From assembly GCA_963757115.1 (NCBI GenBank), contig CAVWQV010000017.1:1-64000 (forward strand): DNA of 64,000 nt. Reading direction: 5' to 3'. This stretch comes from CAVWQV01 sp963757115 (GTDB lineage: Bacteria; Pseudomonadota; Alphaproteobacteria; Acetobacterales; Acetobacteraceae). This document shows positions 53,905 through 62,721 of this stretch, piece after piece. The position numbers were made by a program, and so were the translations under genes. The notes below the pieces were generated by a model that did not search any database, was not told where the DNA came from, and worked only from the letters and a program-made list of their open reading frames with translations. Each line of letters opens with the position of its first letter. Positions within the stretch are counted from its first letter, which is position 1.

Positions 53905-53946
53905 CCTCACTCGGCCCTTCTCTTCGGGACAGAGGGCCGGGTGAGG
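53905..53946. repeat. Long palindrome after the thiolase/DUF35 pair
   Basis: CCTCACTCGGCCCT and AGGGCCGGGTGAGG form a long inverted repeat (one mismatch) around a 14-base loop. It lies just after the DUF35 stop, so it may terminate transcription; its sequence resembles dispersed REP-type palindromes more than a T-tailed terminator. Confidence 0.5.
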
Positions 53947-54107
53947 ATAAGGGCTGCCCCGGCCGGTTGGACGAACCGGCCGCTTGGGTGCTCGGCACCT
54001 CCGTCACAGGCGTAGTGCCTCGACAGGGTGAACCGTCAAGCAACCGGCGAGGCGGAACCGGAGCTTGCACCGAGGCGTCATGCTTCCTGCCACAAATGGA
54101 GGAGCAC

Positions 54108-54299
54108 ATGGCGGACGAACCCAAGCACGAAAAGGCGCGCGACTTAGCGGAAAAGGCGTTGGACGAATACGCCAAGGGGGACGACGCCAAGGGCGACAAG
54201 CTGGCCGAACAGGCGGCGAAGCTCGATCGCTCGGCGGTCGAGGAAGTCGTCGAGGAAATCGACGAGGACTCCGGTTCGAACCACGACACCCCGGCCTGA
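54108..54299 (+). CDS. Small acidic hydrophilic protein
   Basis: Sixty-three residues from the ATG at 54108, with GGAGG before it. Almost entirely charged: KHEKARDLAEKALDEYAKGD, KGDKLAEQAAKLDRSAVEEV, ending in a run of Glu and Asp. Predicted helical and soluble, without cysteines. Similar short acidic proteins occur in many alphaproteobacteria without known function. Preceded by a 216-base gap containing the palindrome at 53905-53946. Confidence 0.6.
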   Translation: MADEPKHEKARDLAEKALDEYAKGDDAKGDKLAEQAAKLDRSAVEEVVEEIDEDSGSNHDTPA

Positions 54300-54355
54300 G
54301 GCTTGCCTGATCGGTTCGGCGACCCGATTTTTCGGAGCGTCGAACCGGAGCCTGC

Positions 54356-55651
54356 ATGTCATCCTACGTAGACGTCGTCGTGATCGGGGCGGGCGTCGCT
54401 GGCCTCGCGGCAGCGGCCGCGGTCGGCGCGGACGGCCGAAGCGTCGCCTTGCTCGAAGCATCGAGCCGCATTGGCGGACGCGCCTGGACGGTTCGCCCGC
54501 CCATGCTCGGCGGGGCGCATTTCGATATGGGCGCGATCTGGCTGCATTCCGCCGCGCACAATCCGCTCGTGCCGATCGCCCGGGACGCGGGCGAAACCTT
54601 GATCGATGCGGACGCGATCCGTCGTCGCCGGCTGTTCGTTGGCGGCCGGCCCGCCTCGGAGGCCGAGCGGGCCGACTACGAAGCGGCGTGGGATCGCTAC
54701 GAAGCCGCCGCCGAGCAACTCCTTGCGCCGGGACAGCCCGACCTCAGCCTTGCCGCCGTGGCCCGCAGCCTGCCAGACGATCCCTGGGCGGTGACGGTTG
54801 AGACGTGGGAGGGGCCAGTGATCGGGGCGGCCGAAGCCGCCGAGTTCAGCCTTCGCGACTGGAAGAGCAACGCGCTCGAAGGCGGCAATATCCTGATCGG
54901 CGGTGGCCTCGGCGACTTCGTCCGGCGCCGGTTGGCGCCGCCCGAGAATAGCCTCCAACTCGAGACGCCGGTCCGCCGGTTGCGGTGGCAGGAAGCAGGG
55001 GGCGGGGTGGCCGTCGACACCCCGCGCGGCACCATCCGCGCGGCGTCGTGCATCGTCACGGTGTCAACGGGCGTGCTGTCGGGGGGATCGATCGCGTTCG
55101 AGCCGGCCCTGCCCCCCATGGTGCAAGACTGCCTGCACGGTCTGCCGATGGGCCTCGCCCTCAAGGTCGTTCTCCGAGCCTCTGGCCCGGATCGGCTCGA
55201 CCTGCCTCCGTTCGCGTCCGTGTCCAAGCGCTTCGAGCGGAGTGGCGATCCTGCCGTGGTATTCAGTTTCTGGCCCTGGGGCTACGATTTCGCGAGCGCC
55301 TGGATCGGTGCGTCGACCGCGTGGGAGTTGACCCGCGCCGGCCCGGCCGCCGCCGCGGACTTCGCCCTGGGGGAGCTGCGATCGCTGTTCGGCTCGCGTG
55401 TGGACCGCGCCTTCCTGCCCGGTCCCGCGCTGGTCACCGAATGGGGTAGTGATCCGTTGTTTGGGGGCGCCTACGCCTACGCGCGGCCGGGACATGCCGC
55501 CGATCGCCGCCGGCTGGGCGAGCCGCTCGCCGATGGACGGCTGATATTCGCCGGCGAGGCCACGCATCCGACCATGGCGGGCACGGTAGGCGGGGCATGG
55601 CTAAGCGGCGCGGCCGCCGCGCGCGCGACCCTCGGTGCGGCGAAAGGCTGA
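54356..55651 (+). CDS. Flavin monoamine oxidase family protein
   Basis: A 431-residue FAD enzyme with an intact frame. N-terminal dinucleotide motif VDVVVIGAGVAGLAAAAAVG, the ribose-binding EASSRIGGRAWTVRPP, GGNILIGGGLGDFVRRRLAP, and the C-terminal FAD contact LIFAGEATHPTMAGTVGGAW. It oxidises an amine, possibly a polyamine. No transmembrane anchor or signal peptide. It is followed three bases later by the S49 protease gene, so the two are cotranscribed, although no functional link is evident. Confidence 0.9.
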   Translation: MSSYVDVVVIGAGVAGLAAAAAVGADGRSVALLEASSRIGGRAWTVRPPMLGGAHFDMGAIWLHSAAHNPLVPIARDAGETLIDADAIRRRRLFVGGRPASEAERADYEAAWDRYEAAAEQLLAPGQPDLSLAAVARSLPDDPWAVTVETWEGPVIGAAEAAEFSLRDWKSNALEGGNILIGGGLGDFVRRRLAPPENSLQLETPVRRLRWQEAGGGVAVDTPRGTIRAASCIVTVSTGVLSGGSIAFEPALPPMVQDCLHGLPMGLALKVVLRASGPDRLDLPPFASVSKRFERSGDPAVVFSFWPWGYDFASAWIGASTAWELTRAGPAAAADFALGELRSLFGSRVDRAFLPGPALVTEWGSDPLFGGAYAYARPGHAADRRRLGEPLADGRLIFAGEATHPTMAGTVGGAWLSGAAAARATLGAAKG

Positions 55652-55654
55652 GCG

Positions 55655-56470
55655 ATGCGTCTCCGGTTCTGGCAGCGTCCCCGCGTCAACGTCATCGAGC
55701 TGCACGGGCTGATCGCGACGCGAGCGGGGGCGCTGAACGCCAGCGCGTTCGCCCCGCTGATCGAGCGGGCTTTCCGCGCGGCCGGGAAGGGCGGCGACGT
55801 GGTTCTCGACATTGACAGTCCGGGCGGTTCGCCGGTGCAGTCCGACCTTCTCGCGACGTTGATCCGGCGCCATGCCGACAAGGTGGGCGCCCGGGTGACG
55901 GCGGTGATCCAGGAGGTCGGCGCGTCCGGCGGCTACTGGCTCGCCTGCGCGGCGGACGAGATTCTAGCCAGTCCCATGAGCGTCGTAGGTTCCATCGGCG
56001 TCGTTGGAGGGGGCTTCGGCTTCACCGAGCTGATCGAGCGGCTTGGCGTGCAGCGCCGGCTGTACACGGCGGGCACCAACAAGGCGCGGCTCGACCCGTT
56101 CAGCCCCGAGCGCGGCGACGACGTGGCATTCGTCAAGACGGTGATGGGCGACCTGCACGCGCGCTTCAAGGATTGGGTGCGCAGCCGCCGCGGCGACCGG
56201 CTCCGCGCCGACGAAGCGGCGTTGTTCGATGGTGGCTGGTTTCTTGGCGACCGTGCGATGGCGCTCGGGCTTGTGGACGGATTCGGCGATCTCGACGGCG
56301 TAGTGCGCCGGCTCGGCGGCGAGCGGGCGGTGTCGCGGGTATTCCGGCCGCGTCGGCGCGGCCTTTTGCGGCGGCTTCCCCGGCTGGCGGTGGAGGCTGT
56401 CATCGAAGCCGCCGAGGAGCGGCGCGGTCGGATCAGCCTGCTCGGCGGCCCAGGACCGTGGGGCGGCTAA
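55655..56470 (+). CDS. S49-family peptidase (SppA-like)
   Basis: A 271-residue single-domain relative of signal peptide peptidase A. The core is NVIELHGLIATRAGALNASA, VVLDIDSPGGSPVQSDLLAT, the nucleophile serine in IQEVGASGGYWLACAADEIL, and the general-base lysine in YTAGTNKARLDPFSPERGDD. No membrane segment, so it works in the cytoplasm or at the membrane face. The C-terminal tail is basic (RPRRRGLLRRLPRLAVE). It overlaps the convergent IclR gene by 38 bases. Confidence 0.9.
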   Translation: MRLRFWQRPRVNVIELHGLIATRAGALNASAFAPLIERAFRAAGKGGDVVLDIDSPGGSPVQSDLLATLIRRHADKVGARVTAVIQEVGASGGYWLACAADEILASPMSVVGSIGVVGGGFGFTELIERLGVQRRLYTAGTNKARLDPFSPERGDDVAFVKTVMGDLHARFKDWVRSRRGDRLRADEAALFDGGWFLGDRAMALGLVDGFGDLDGVVRRLGGERAVSRVFRPRRRGLLRRLPRLAVEAVIEAAEERRGRISLLGGPGPWGG

Positions 56471-57311
56471 GCGGTTGAACCAACGACACCGTCTCCGTGC
56501 GGTCCTCGATCGCGGCGCCGAGCCCGGCCGACAGTTCGCGAGCAGACTCCATCAGGTTGGGAAGCAGGGCGCGGGCGCGCGTCAGCCGGAGCCGCAAGGC
56601 AGGGGCCGCGATGAATAGAATAGCGGCCACGGTGCCCGTGCCGTCTCGGATCGGTGCCGCGATGGCGACGGCGCCGGGCTCCACCTCCTCGGAGGTCAGC
56701 AGCCAGCCACGGGCTTCGATGCGCGCGAGATCGGCCTTGATCCAGGCAGGGTCGATCCGGGTGGATGGGGTGAACCGCGGCAACCGCAGCCCGAACACCT
56801 GTCGCTGAATGGCTTCTGGCGCGTAGGCGAGCAGGAGCCGGCTTGGGCCCGCGTGCAAGGGCCGCCTTCGACCGACCTCGGCGTAGATGCGGAGCGCTCC
56901 GTCCGGCCGATACACCGCGACCGTCTCGGCTTCGACCCCGTCGCGAACCCGGAGATAGACCGCTTCGCCGCAGGCGCTCCCGAGTGCCGCCATGACGGGC
57001 CGGGCGATGGCCGCGAGCGCGCCCTGGGACGAGGCGGCGTTGCCGAAGCCGCCCCAGCGCGCGCCAAGTCGCCATGACCCTCGCGCTTCGTCCTGGATGG
57101 CGAACCCCCGCGCCTCCATGGTCCGGAGCAGGCGGAACCCGGCGGTTCTGGTGCACCCCGCTTCCTTGGCAAGCTCGGCCAGTGGCGCGGGGCCGATTCG
57201 AACCAACGCCTCGAGCAGATCGAGCGCCCGGTCGACGGCGGCAATGCTGTAGCCGCGGGTTCCGCGCCCGTTGGTGTCGATTGTGGCTGATGATCGCTCG
57301 GCCGACTGCAA
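56433..57311 (-). CDS. IclR-family transcriptional regulator
   Basis: A 292-residue regulator. N-terminal winged helix AAVDRALDLLEALVRIGPAP, LAELAKEAGCTRTAGFRLLR; C-terminal GAF-like effector domain with VYLRVRDGVEAETVAVYRPD, RRPLHAGPSRLLLAYAPEAI and GWLLTSEEVEPGAVAIAAPI. IclR proteins usually control catabolic operons. Its target is not adjacent in an obvious way. Start at 57311 is the most upstream good ATG. Convergent overlap with the S49 gene. Confidence 0.92.
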   Translation of the reverse strand: MQSAERSSATIDTNGRGTRGYSIAAVDRALDLLEALVRIGPAPLAELAKEAGCTRTAGFRLLRTMEARGFAIQDEARGSWRLGARWGGFGNAASSQGALAAIARPVMAALGSACGEAVYLRVRDGVEAETVAVYRPDGALRIYAEVGRRRPLHAGPSRLLLAYAPEAIQRQVFGLRLPRFTPSTRIDPAWIKADLARIEARGWLLTSEEVEPGAVAIAAPIRDGTGTVAAILFIAAPALRLRLTRARALLPNLMESARELSAGLGAAIEDRTETVSLVQPLSRPTVLGRRAG

Positions 57312-57559
57312 AGTGCGGATGCCGCTGCCCTCCTCGCCGCGAAGCTGTTACGCTGTAGCGGCTGGCGCATTCGATCGCGTTACTTAGCCGTCATTCCGAC
57401 GGCCCAATTCTCCGCACCGCCAAGCTGGGGGCGCTGATACCGGTCAGGTCCGGCCAATCCTGCGCGCGAGCCGCGCCGCTTGTGGCGTCGGGCGGCGTGC
57501 GGTAAAGCGCCGCCTCTCGCACGCAAAGTGGGCCTTTGCCGCGGGGATCGGCGGTGAGG

Positions 57560-57644
<85 letters not shown>

Positions 57645-57677
57645 GAGGTGCGGCTGCTAGTTGGGGAATGCGGGTCG

Positions 57678-59108
57678 ATGCAGGTTACCGAGACGCTCGT
57701 TGAGGGGCTCAAGCGCGCCTACGACGTGGTGGTCCCAGCCACGGAGATCGAAACGCGGCGTACGGCCCGGCTGACCGATCTCGGGAAAAACCTGCGCTTG
57801 CCGGGCTTCCGGCCGGGCAAGGTTCCGATGCAGGTCGTGCGGCAGCGGTTCGGCAATGCGGTAAGCGCCGAGGTGCTCCAGGAATCGGTGGACGAGGCGA
57901 CCCGGCAGGTGATCTCCGATCGCGGCCTCCGCCCCGCGATGCAGCCCAAGGTGAATGTCACAAGTGTCGACATGGTCGGCCGGGACGCCCGAGACCTCGA
58001 GTTTCGTGTCGAGCTCGAGGTGTTGCCGGAGATCGCAATGCCCGACTTTGCTGATCTCGGGTTGACCCAACTCAACGCGGAAGTGTCCGACGAATTGGTC
58101 GACAAGGCCTTGGCCGAACTCGCGTCCCGCAACCGCGAGCTCCAGGACGTCGAGGAGGATCGGGGTGCCGCCAAGGACGAGACCTTGACGGTGGATTTCA
58201 AGGGCACCGTCGACGGGGTGGAGTTTCCCGGCGGAACGGCCACCGATATGGACGTGGTGGTGGGCGGCGGCGGCTTCATTCCGGGCTTTACCGAGCAGCT
58301 CGAAGGCATGCGCGCCGGTGAAACCCGGACGATCTCCGTGACCTTCCCCGCCGAGTACGGTGTAGCGGAACTTGCGGGCAAGGCGGCCGAATTCGAGGTC
58401 ACGGCCAAGAAGTTGCGTCGTCCCCTCGACACCGCGCTCGATGACGCCTTCGGCGAAAAGATGGGGTTCGACAACCTTGCCGATCTGCGCCAGGCGATCA
58501 GCGGTCGAATGGCCCGCGAGTACCAGCAGCTTTCGCGGCTGCGACTCAAGCGCCAGTTGCTGGATGCGCTCGCTACCAAGGCCACCTTCACCCCGCCCCA
58601 AAGCATGGTGGACGCCGAGTTCGACCAGATCTGGCAGCGTATCGAGGCCGACCGCAAGGAGGGTCGGCTCGACCCGGAGGATGCCGCCAAGACCGAGGAG
58701 GACCTGAGGGCCGAGTACCGCGCCATCGCCGACCGTCGGGTGCGGCTCGGCCTGTTGTTGGCGGAGATCGGCCGAAGCAATGGCGTCACGGTGACCGCCG
58801 ACGAGATGACCCGCGCAATGCGTGCCGAGGCGATGCGCTACCCGGGCCAGGAAACGCAGGTGATGGAGTTCTTCCGCAAGAACCCGCAGCTCGCAGAAAA
58901 CCTGCGCGGCCCGATCTTCGAGGAGAAGGTAGTCGATTATGTGGTCGAGTTGGCCAACGTCACCGACCAGACGGTGACGCCCGAGGAGTTGGCGCGCGAC
59001 CCTGATCAGTCCTTGCCATCCGAGCCGCCAGCTCGCGAGCCCGATCAGGCGTCAACCGAGGCGGCGGTGGCCGATCAGGGAGCTGCCGAAACGGGGCCGG
59101 AAGGCTAA
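57678..59108 (+). CDS. tig: Trigger factor
   Basis: A 476-residue ribosome-bound chaperone and prolyl isomerase. N-terminal ribosome-binding domain LTDLGKNLRLPGFRPGKVPM contains the signature GFRPGKVP. The FKBP domain is DETLTVDFKGTVDGVEFPGG, followed by FIPGFTEQLEGMRAGETRTI. The C-terminal arms run from KAAEFEVTAKKLRRPLD to FEEKVVDYVVELANVTDQTV, ending in a Pro/Glu-rich tail. The ATG at 57678 is the family start; the upstream in-frame ATG lies inside the tRNA. Confidence 0.96.
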   Translation: MQVTETLVEGLKRAYDVVVPATEIETRRTARLTDLGKNLRLPGFRPGKVPMQVVRQRFGNAVSAEVLQESVDEATRQVISDRGLRPAMQPKVNVTSVDMVGRDARDLEFRVELEVLPEIAMPDFADLGLTQLNAEVSDELVDKALAELASRNRELQDVEEDRGAAKDETLTVDFKGTVDGVEFPGGTATDMDVVVGGGGFIPGFTEQLEGMRAGETRTISVTFPAEYGVAELAGKAAEFEVTAKKLRRPLDTALDDAFGEKMGFDNLADLRQAISGRMAREYQQLSRLRLKRQLLDALATKATFTPPQSMVDAEFDQIWQRIEADRKEGRLDPEDAAKTEEDLRAEYRAIADRRVRLGLLLAEIGRSNGVTVTADEMTRAMRAEAMRYPGQETQVMEFFRKNPQLAENLRGPIFEEKVVDYVVELANVTDQTVTPEELARDPDQSLPSEPPAREPDQASTEAAVADQGAAETGPEG

Positions 59109-59257
59109 AGCAGCTTGGCGCTCCGGATTCGCCATCCGTTGACCGTGCGTTAGCTTGGCTTGTGTAAAGCGGGCCGACGCCCACCGAACGACCGGCTAGA
59201 AGCGGCGCGAAGCCGAACTATGTTATCCTGGTGAATGCCTGTGTAAAGGATGGCGAC

Positions 59258-59903
59258 ATGCGCGATCGGGACCCGGTCGAAGTCTACGGCAACACGTTGG
59301 TGCCGATGGTCGTGGAACAGACGGCCCGTGGCGAACGAGCGTTTGACATCTACTCGCGGCTTCTGAAGGAACGGATCATCTTCCTGACCGGGGCGGTGTT
59401 CGATCAGGTGAGCGCGCTGATATGCGCCCAGTTGCTGTTTCTCGAGTTGGAGAACCCGAACAAGGACATCGCCTTTTACATCAACAGTCCGGGCGGCGTG
59501 GTCTCGGCCGGCCTCGCGATCTACGACACCATGCAATACATAAGGAGCCCGGTGAGCACGGTCTGCATCGGCCAGGCGGCGTCCATGGGCTCGCTGCTGC
59601 TCTGCTCGGGAGCCGCGGGCAAGCGGTTCGCGTTACCGAATGCCCGCGTCATGGTGCATCAGCCCTCCGGCGGCGCTCAGGGTCAGGCGACGGACATCGA
59701 GATCCAGGCTCGTGAAATCCTGACGCTTCGCAAGCGGCTGAACGAAATCTATGTTCGCCATACGCACCAGCCCATCGAAGCAATCGAGCGGAAGCTTGAA
59801 CGCGACACCTACATGTCGGCCGAGGAGTTCGCGGGATTTCGGGATTGTCGACCAGGTTGTCGAGAACCGCCCGGTCCCCGCGGAGGAGTCCGGTCGGTCC
59901 TGA
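59258..59903 (+). CDS. clpP: ATP-dependent Clp protease proteolytic subunit (frameshift near the end)
   Basis: About 215 codons from the ATG at 59258. The catalytic serine is in CIGQAASMGSLLLCSGAAGK and the histidine in NARVMVHQPSGGAQGQATDI; FYINSPGGVVSAGLAIYDTM is also diagnostic. After the DTYMSAEEF segment the frame changes near 59835 and the normal end GIVDQVVENRPVPAEESGRS reaches TGA at 59903. A run-on frame would continue to 59974. Upstream of clpX as expected. Confidence 0.94.
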
Positions 59904-60071
59904 TCGGGTTCAAGCGGCCCGCTAGTCCTGGCGCGGGCCTTGCTTGGGTGTTGTTATGGCGTAGCTCGCCTTAGGGCGCGCCCGTCTTCGCCGGACTGGG
60001 TTCTTGTCGGGCTCCTCCGGCGGGGGCTAGCTCGCCCGTTACGTCCCCGGTCGGCCGGGGCAGGAGTGTCC

Positions 60072-61335
60072 ATGGGTAAGCCCCCAAAATTTTCGAAAAA
60101 CACGCTCTATTGCTCGTTTTGCGGCAAGTCGCAGCACGAGGTTCGCAAGCTCATCGCCGGCCCGACGGTGTTCATCTGCGACGAGTGCGTCGAGCTTTGC
60201 ATGGACATCATCCGCGAGGAGCACAAGACGCATCTTGTAAAGTCTCGCGACGGGGTGCCGACGCCGCGTGAGATCTGCAAGGTGCTGGACGACTACGTCA
60301 TCGGCCAGGACCATGCGAAGCGCGTGCTCGAGCGTCGCTGTCCACAACCACTACAAGCGGCTTGCCCACGGCCAGAAGAACAACGACGTCGAGATCGCCA
60401 AGTCGAACATCCTGTTGGTCGGCCCGACCGGCTCGGGGAAAACTCTGCTCGCCCAGACCCTGGCGCGCATCCTGGACGTCCCGTTCACCATGGCGGACGC
60501 CACCACACTGACGGAAGCGGGGTACGTCGGCGAGGATGTGGAGAACATCATACTCAAGCTCCTCCAATCGGCGGACTACAACGTCGAGCGGGCGCAGCGC
60601 GGCATCGTCTATATCGACGAGGTCGACAAGATCAGCCGCAAGTCGGACAATCCTTCGATCACGCGGGATGTGAGCTGGCGAAGGGGTGCAGCAGGCGCTG
60701 CTCAAGATCATGGAGGGAACGGTCGCCTCCTGCCGCCCCAGGGCGGGAGAAAGCACCCTCAGCAGGAATTCCTGCAGGTCGACACCACCAACATCCTGTT
60801 CATCTGCGGTGGGGCGTTCGCCGGGTCTCGAGCGGATTATCGGCGCACGCGGCAAGGGCTCGGGCATCGGCTACGGCTCGGAGGTCCGGGCGCCCTGACG
60901 AGCGGCGCATGGGGGCGATCCTGCGCGAGGTGGAGCCCGAGGATCTGTTGAAGTTCGGGCTGATACCGGAGTTCATCGGCCGGCTTCCCCGTGGTCGCCA
61001 CGCTCGAGGATCTGGACGAAGAATGCGCTGGTGGAAATCCTCACCAAGCCGAAGAACGCCCTGCTCCAGGGAGTAGCGGCCGGTTGTTCGAGATGGAGGG
61101 TGTAAAGCTGTCCTTTACCGAGGACGCGCTACGCTCGGTGGCGACGCTGGGCGACGCCCGCAAGACGGGGCTCGCGGGCCTGCGCTCGATCATGGAGGCG
61201 ATTTTGCTGTCCACCATGTTCGAGCTGCCGGGCCTCGACGGGGTGGAGGAGGTGGTCATCAACCGCGAAGTAGCCGAATCCCGCGCCAACCCGCTTTATC
61301 TCTATGGCAAGGAGCGGGCGGAAACCAGCGCCTGA
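60072..61335 (+). CDS. clpX: ATP-dependent Clp protease ATPase subunit (at least four frameshifts)
   Basis: Unfoldase partner of ClpP. About 421 codons in total, exactly the family length. Zinc finger TLYCSFCGKSQHEVRKLIAG and VFICDECVELCMDIIREE; then KVLDDYVIGQDHAKRVL. The frame changes near 60340 to HNHYKRLAHGQKNNDVEIAK, Walker A NILLVGPTGSGKTLLAQTLA, Walker B GIVYIDEVDKISRKSDNPSI. It changes again near 60680 (QQALLKIMEGTVAS), near 60740, between 60840 and 61000, and finally to LFEMEGVKLSFTEDALRSVA and the stop at 61335. The dense single-base changes in an essential-type gene with preserved length point to sequence error. Confidence 0.93.
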
Positions 61336-61519
61336 CCCTCGCATCCTCGGTCGCCGGACCGGTGACTGAGGTTTTCAAGGCCTTGTGGCCGGATGTGCCC
61401 GTGCCGATATCGGCCCATCACCCGAGCGGGCGGCTAGCCCGGAGATGGGTGCTCGATGGGGCCTGGCGCGTGCCGCTGACGGGCGAACCAGGCTCCGACT
61501 GTCCTAAAGGAGGTCAACA

Positions 61520-61994
61520 ATGACGCAATCCGATCGCCCCGGGGGCTCCAAGCCAGAGGCCCCGGAGCCGGAGGCGGTGCGAGGTGAGCTTGGGCGCGGG
61601 CGAAGTGCTGCCCGTGCTGCCGCTTCGCGACATCGTCGTGTTTCCGCACATGATCGTCCCGCTGTTCGTGGGCCGCGAGAAATCCGTCCGCGCGCTCGAA
61701 GCGGTGATGAAGGAAGACAAGCAGATCCTGCTGATCGCGCAGAAGAGCGCCGAACAGAACGATCCCTCGGCCGATGACATCTATCGGGTCGGCACGGTTT
61801 CGACGATCCTGCAGCCGCTCAAGCTTCCGGATGGGACGGTCAAGGTGCTGGTGGAAGGCGGCAAGCGCGCCCGGATTACGGCCTTCAAGGAGACGGACAG
61901 CTATTTCGAGGCGTTCACCGAGGTGTTGCCCGATGTCGCGGGCGAACCCAAGGAACTAGAGGCGCTCGGGCGCAGCGTAATCGCCCAGTTCGAG
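61520..61994 (+). pseudogene. lon: ATP-dependent protease Lon, N-terminal fragment only
   Basis: Start ATG at 61520 has a perfect ribosome site (AAAGGAGGTCAACA). After MTQSDRPGGSKPEAPEPEAV the frame changes near 61580 and continues VLPVLPLRDIVVFPHMIVPL, FVGREKSVRALEAVMKEDKQ, VSTILQPLKLPDGTVKVLVE and ALGRSVIAQFE, typical of the Lon N-terminal substrate-binding domain. The similarity then stops abruptly at about 61994; the next codons belong to an allE-like gene. The AAA and protease domains, about 650 residues, are absent. Position after clpX is the normal one, so this is either a real deletion joint or an assembly misjoin. Confidence 0.88.
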
Positions 61995-62721
61995 CATCGG
62001 TACGCGGGGCGCTGTGGGCGTGGCGTACCACCTGATCACGGCGTCCAACCGCATCGAGCGCGCTGCCGGAGCTTCGGCGCAGAGGTGTTCAAACTCGTCA
62101 CTCCCCGCCGGATACCCGCGAGATTCGCTCAATACTTCGTCGAGCTCGAACCGGGGGGTACCCCGGGGCGCCCGCTAATTGCGCCGGGGTTCGAGCATTT
62201 CCTCTACGGCCTCGCCGGCGCGGCAACCAGCATCGATGGGATGGAGCAGCTCCTGTCCCAGGGCCGCTTTGCATATCTCCCCCCGGCCGAGGGGTTTGAA
62301 CTGCGCAACCCCTCTAATGGCCGGGCCGACTACTGTGGATGAAGCGGCGGTACCAATCCTTCAGCAGGCTCGAACACCCAGTCAGCGGCGCCGGCGACCG
62401 AGCCAGATGACGGAAGTCGAGTATCTGCCGGGACTATGGCGAACGGAGCTGATCGGCGAGGATGACCCACGCTATGATTTCACGATGGTTCGCATGCGTT
62501 TTGAGCCTGGGGTCGATCTCGGAAAGTGGAGATGCACGACGAGGAGCATGGGTTGTACATGACAGCTGGCGGCGGCTGTACCTGCTTGGCTCAGATCAGC
62601 ATCATGTCCAGTGTGGCGACTTCATCTACATGGCGCCCTATTGCCCGCAATCGTTCGTTGCGGACGCGGCGTCGGTGGCGAGTACCTGCTCTACAAAGAT
62701 AGTGTCCGTGATGGCTTCTAA
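61995..62721 (+). CDS. allE: (S)-ureidoglycine aminohydrolase-like double cupin (5' end missing, several frameshifts)
   Basis: Part of purine breakdown: releases ammonia from ureidoglycine to give ureidoglycolate. Pieces in several frames: AYHLITASNRIERA; EVFKLVTPRRIPARFAQYFVEL; IAPGFEHFLYGLAGAA, FAYLPPAEGFELRNPS; VEYLPGLWRTELIGEDDPRY, DFTMVRMRFEPGVDLGK; EMHDEEHGLYMTAGGG; DQHHVQCGDFIYMAPYCPQS; and the end LLYKDSVRDGF. The two cupin halves and the end match AllE/UGHY proteins. The first dozen or so residues are replaced by the lon fragment, so no start codon of its own is visible. At least five indels in 730 bases. Confidence 0.75.

Noticed and set aside
57312..57559. Coding sequence in the 248-base gap before tRNA-Leu
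   Set aside because: No frame here has a ribosome site or protein-like composition. I see only upstream regions for the IclR gene and the tRNA.
60072..61335. Programmed frameshifting in clpX and neighbours
   Set aside because: The shifts occur at many unrelated places without slippery heptamers or downstream structures in common, and preserve overall length, so indel error is more likely.
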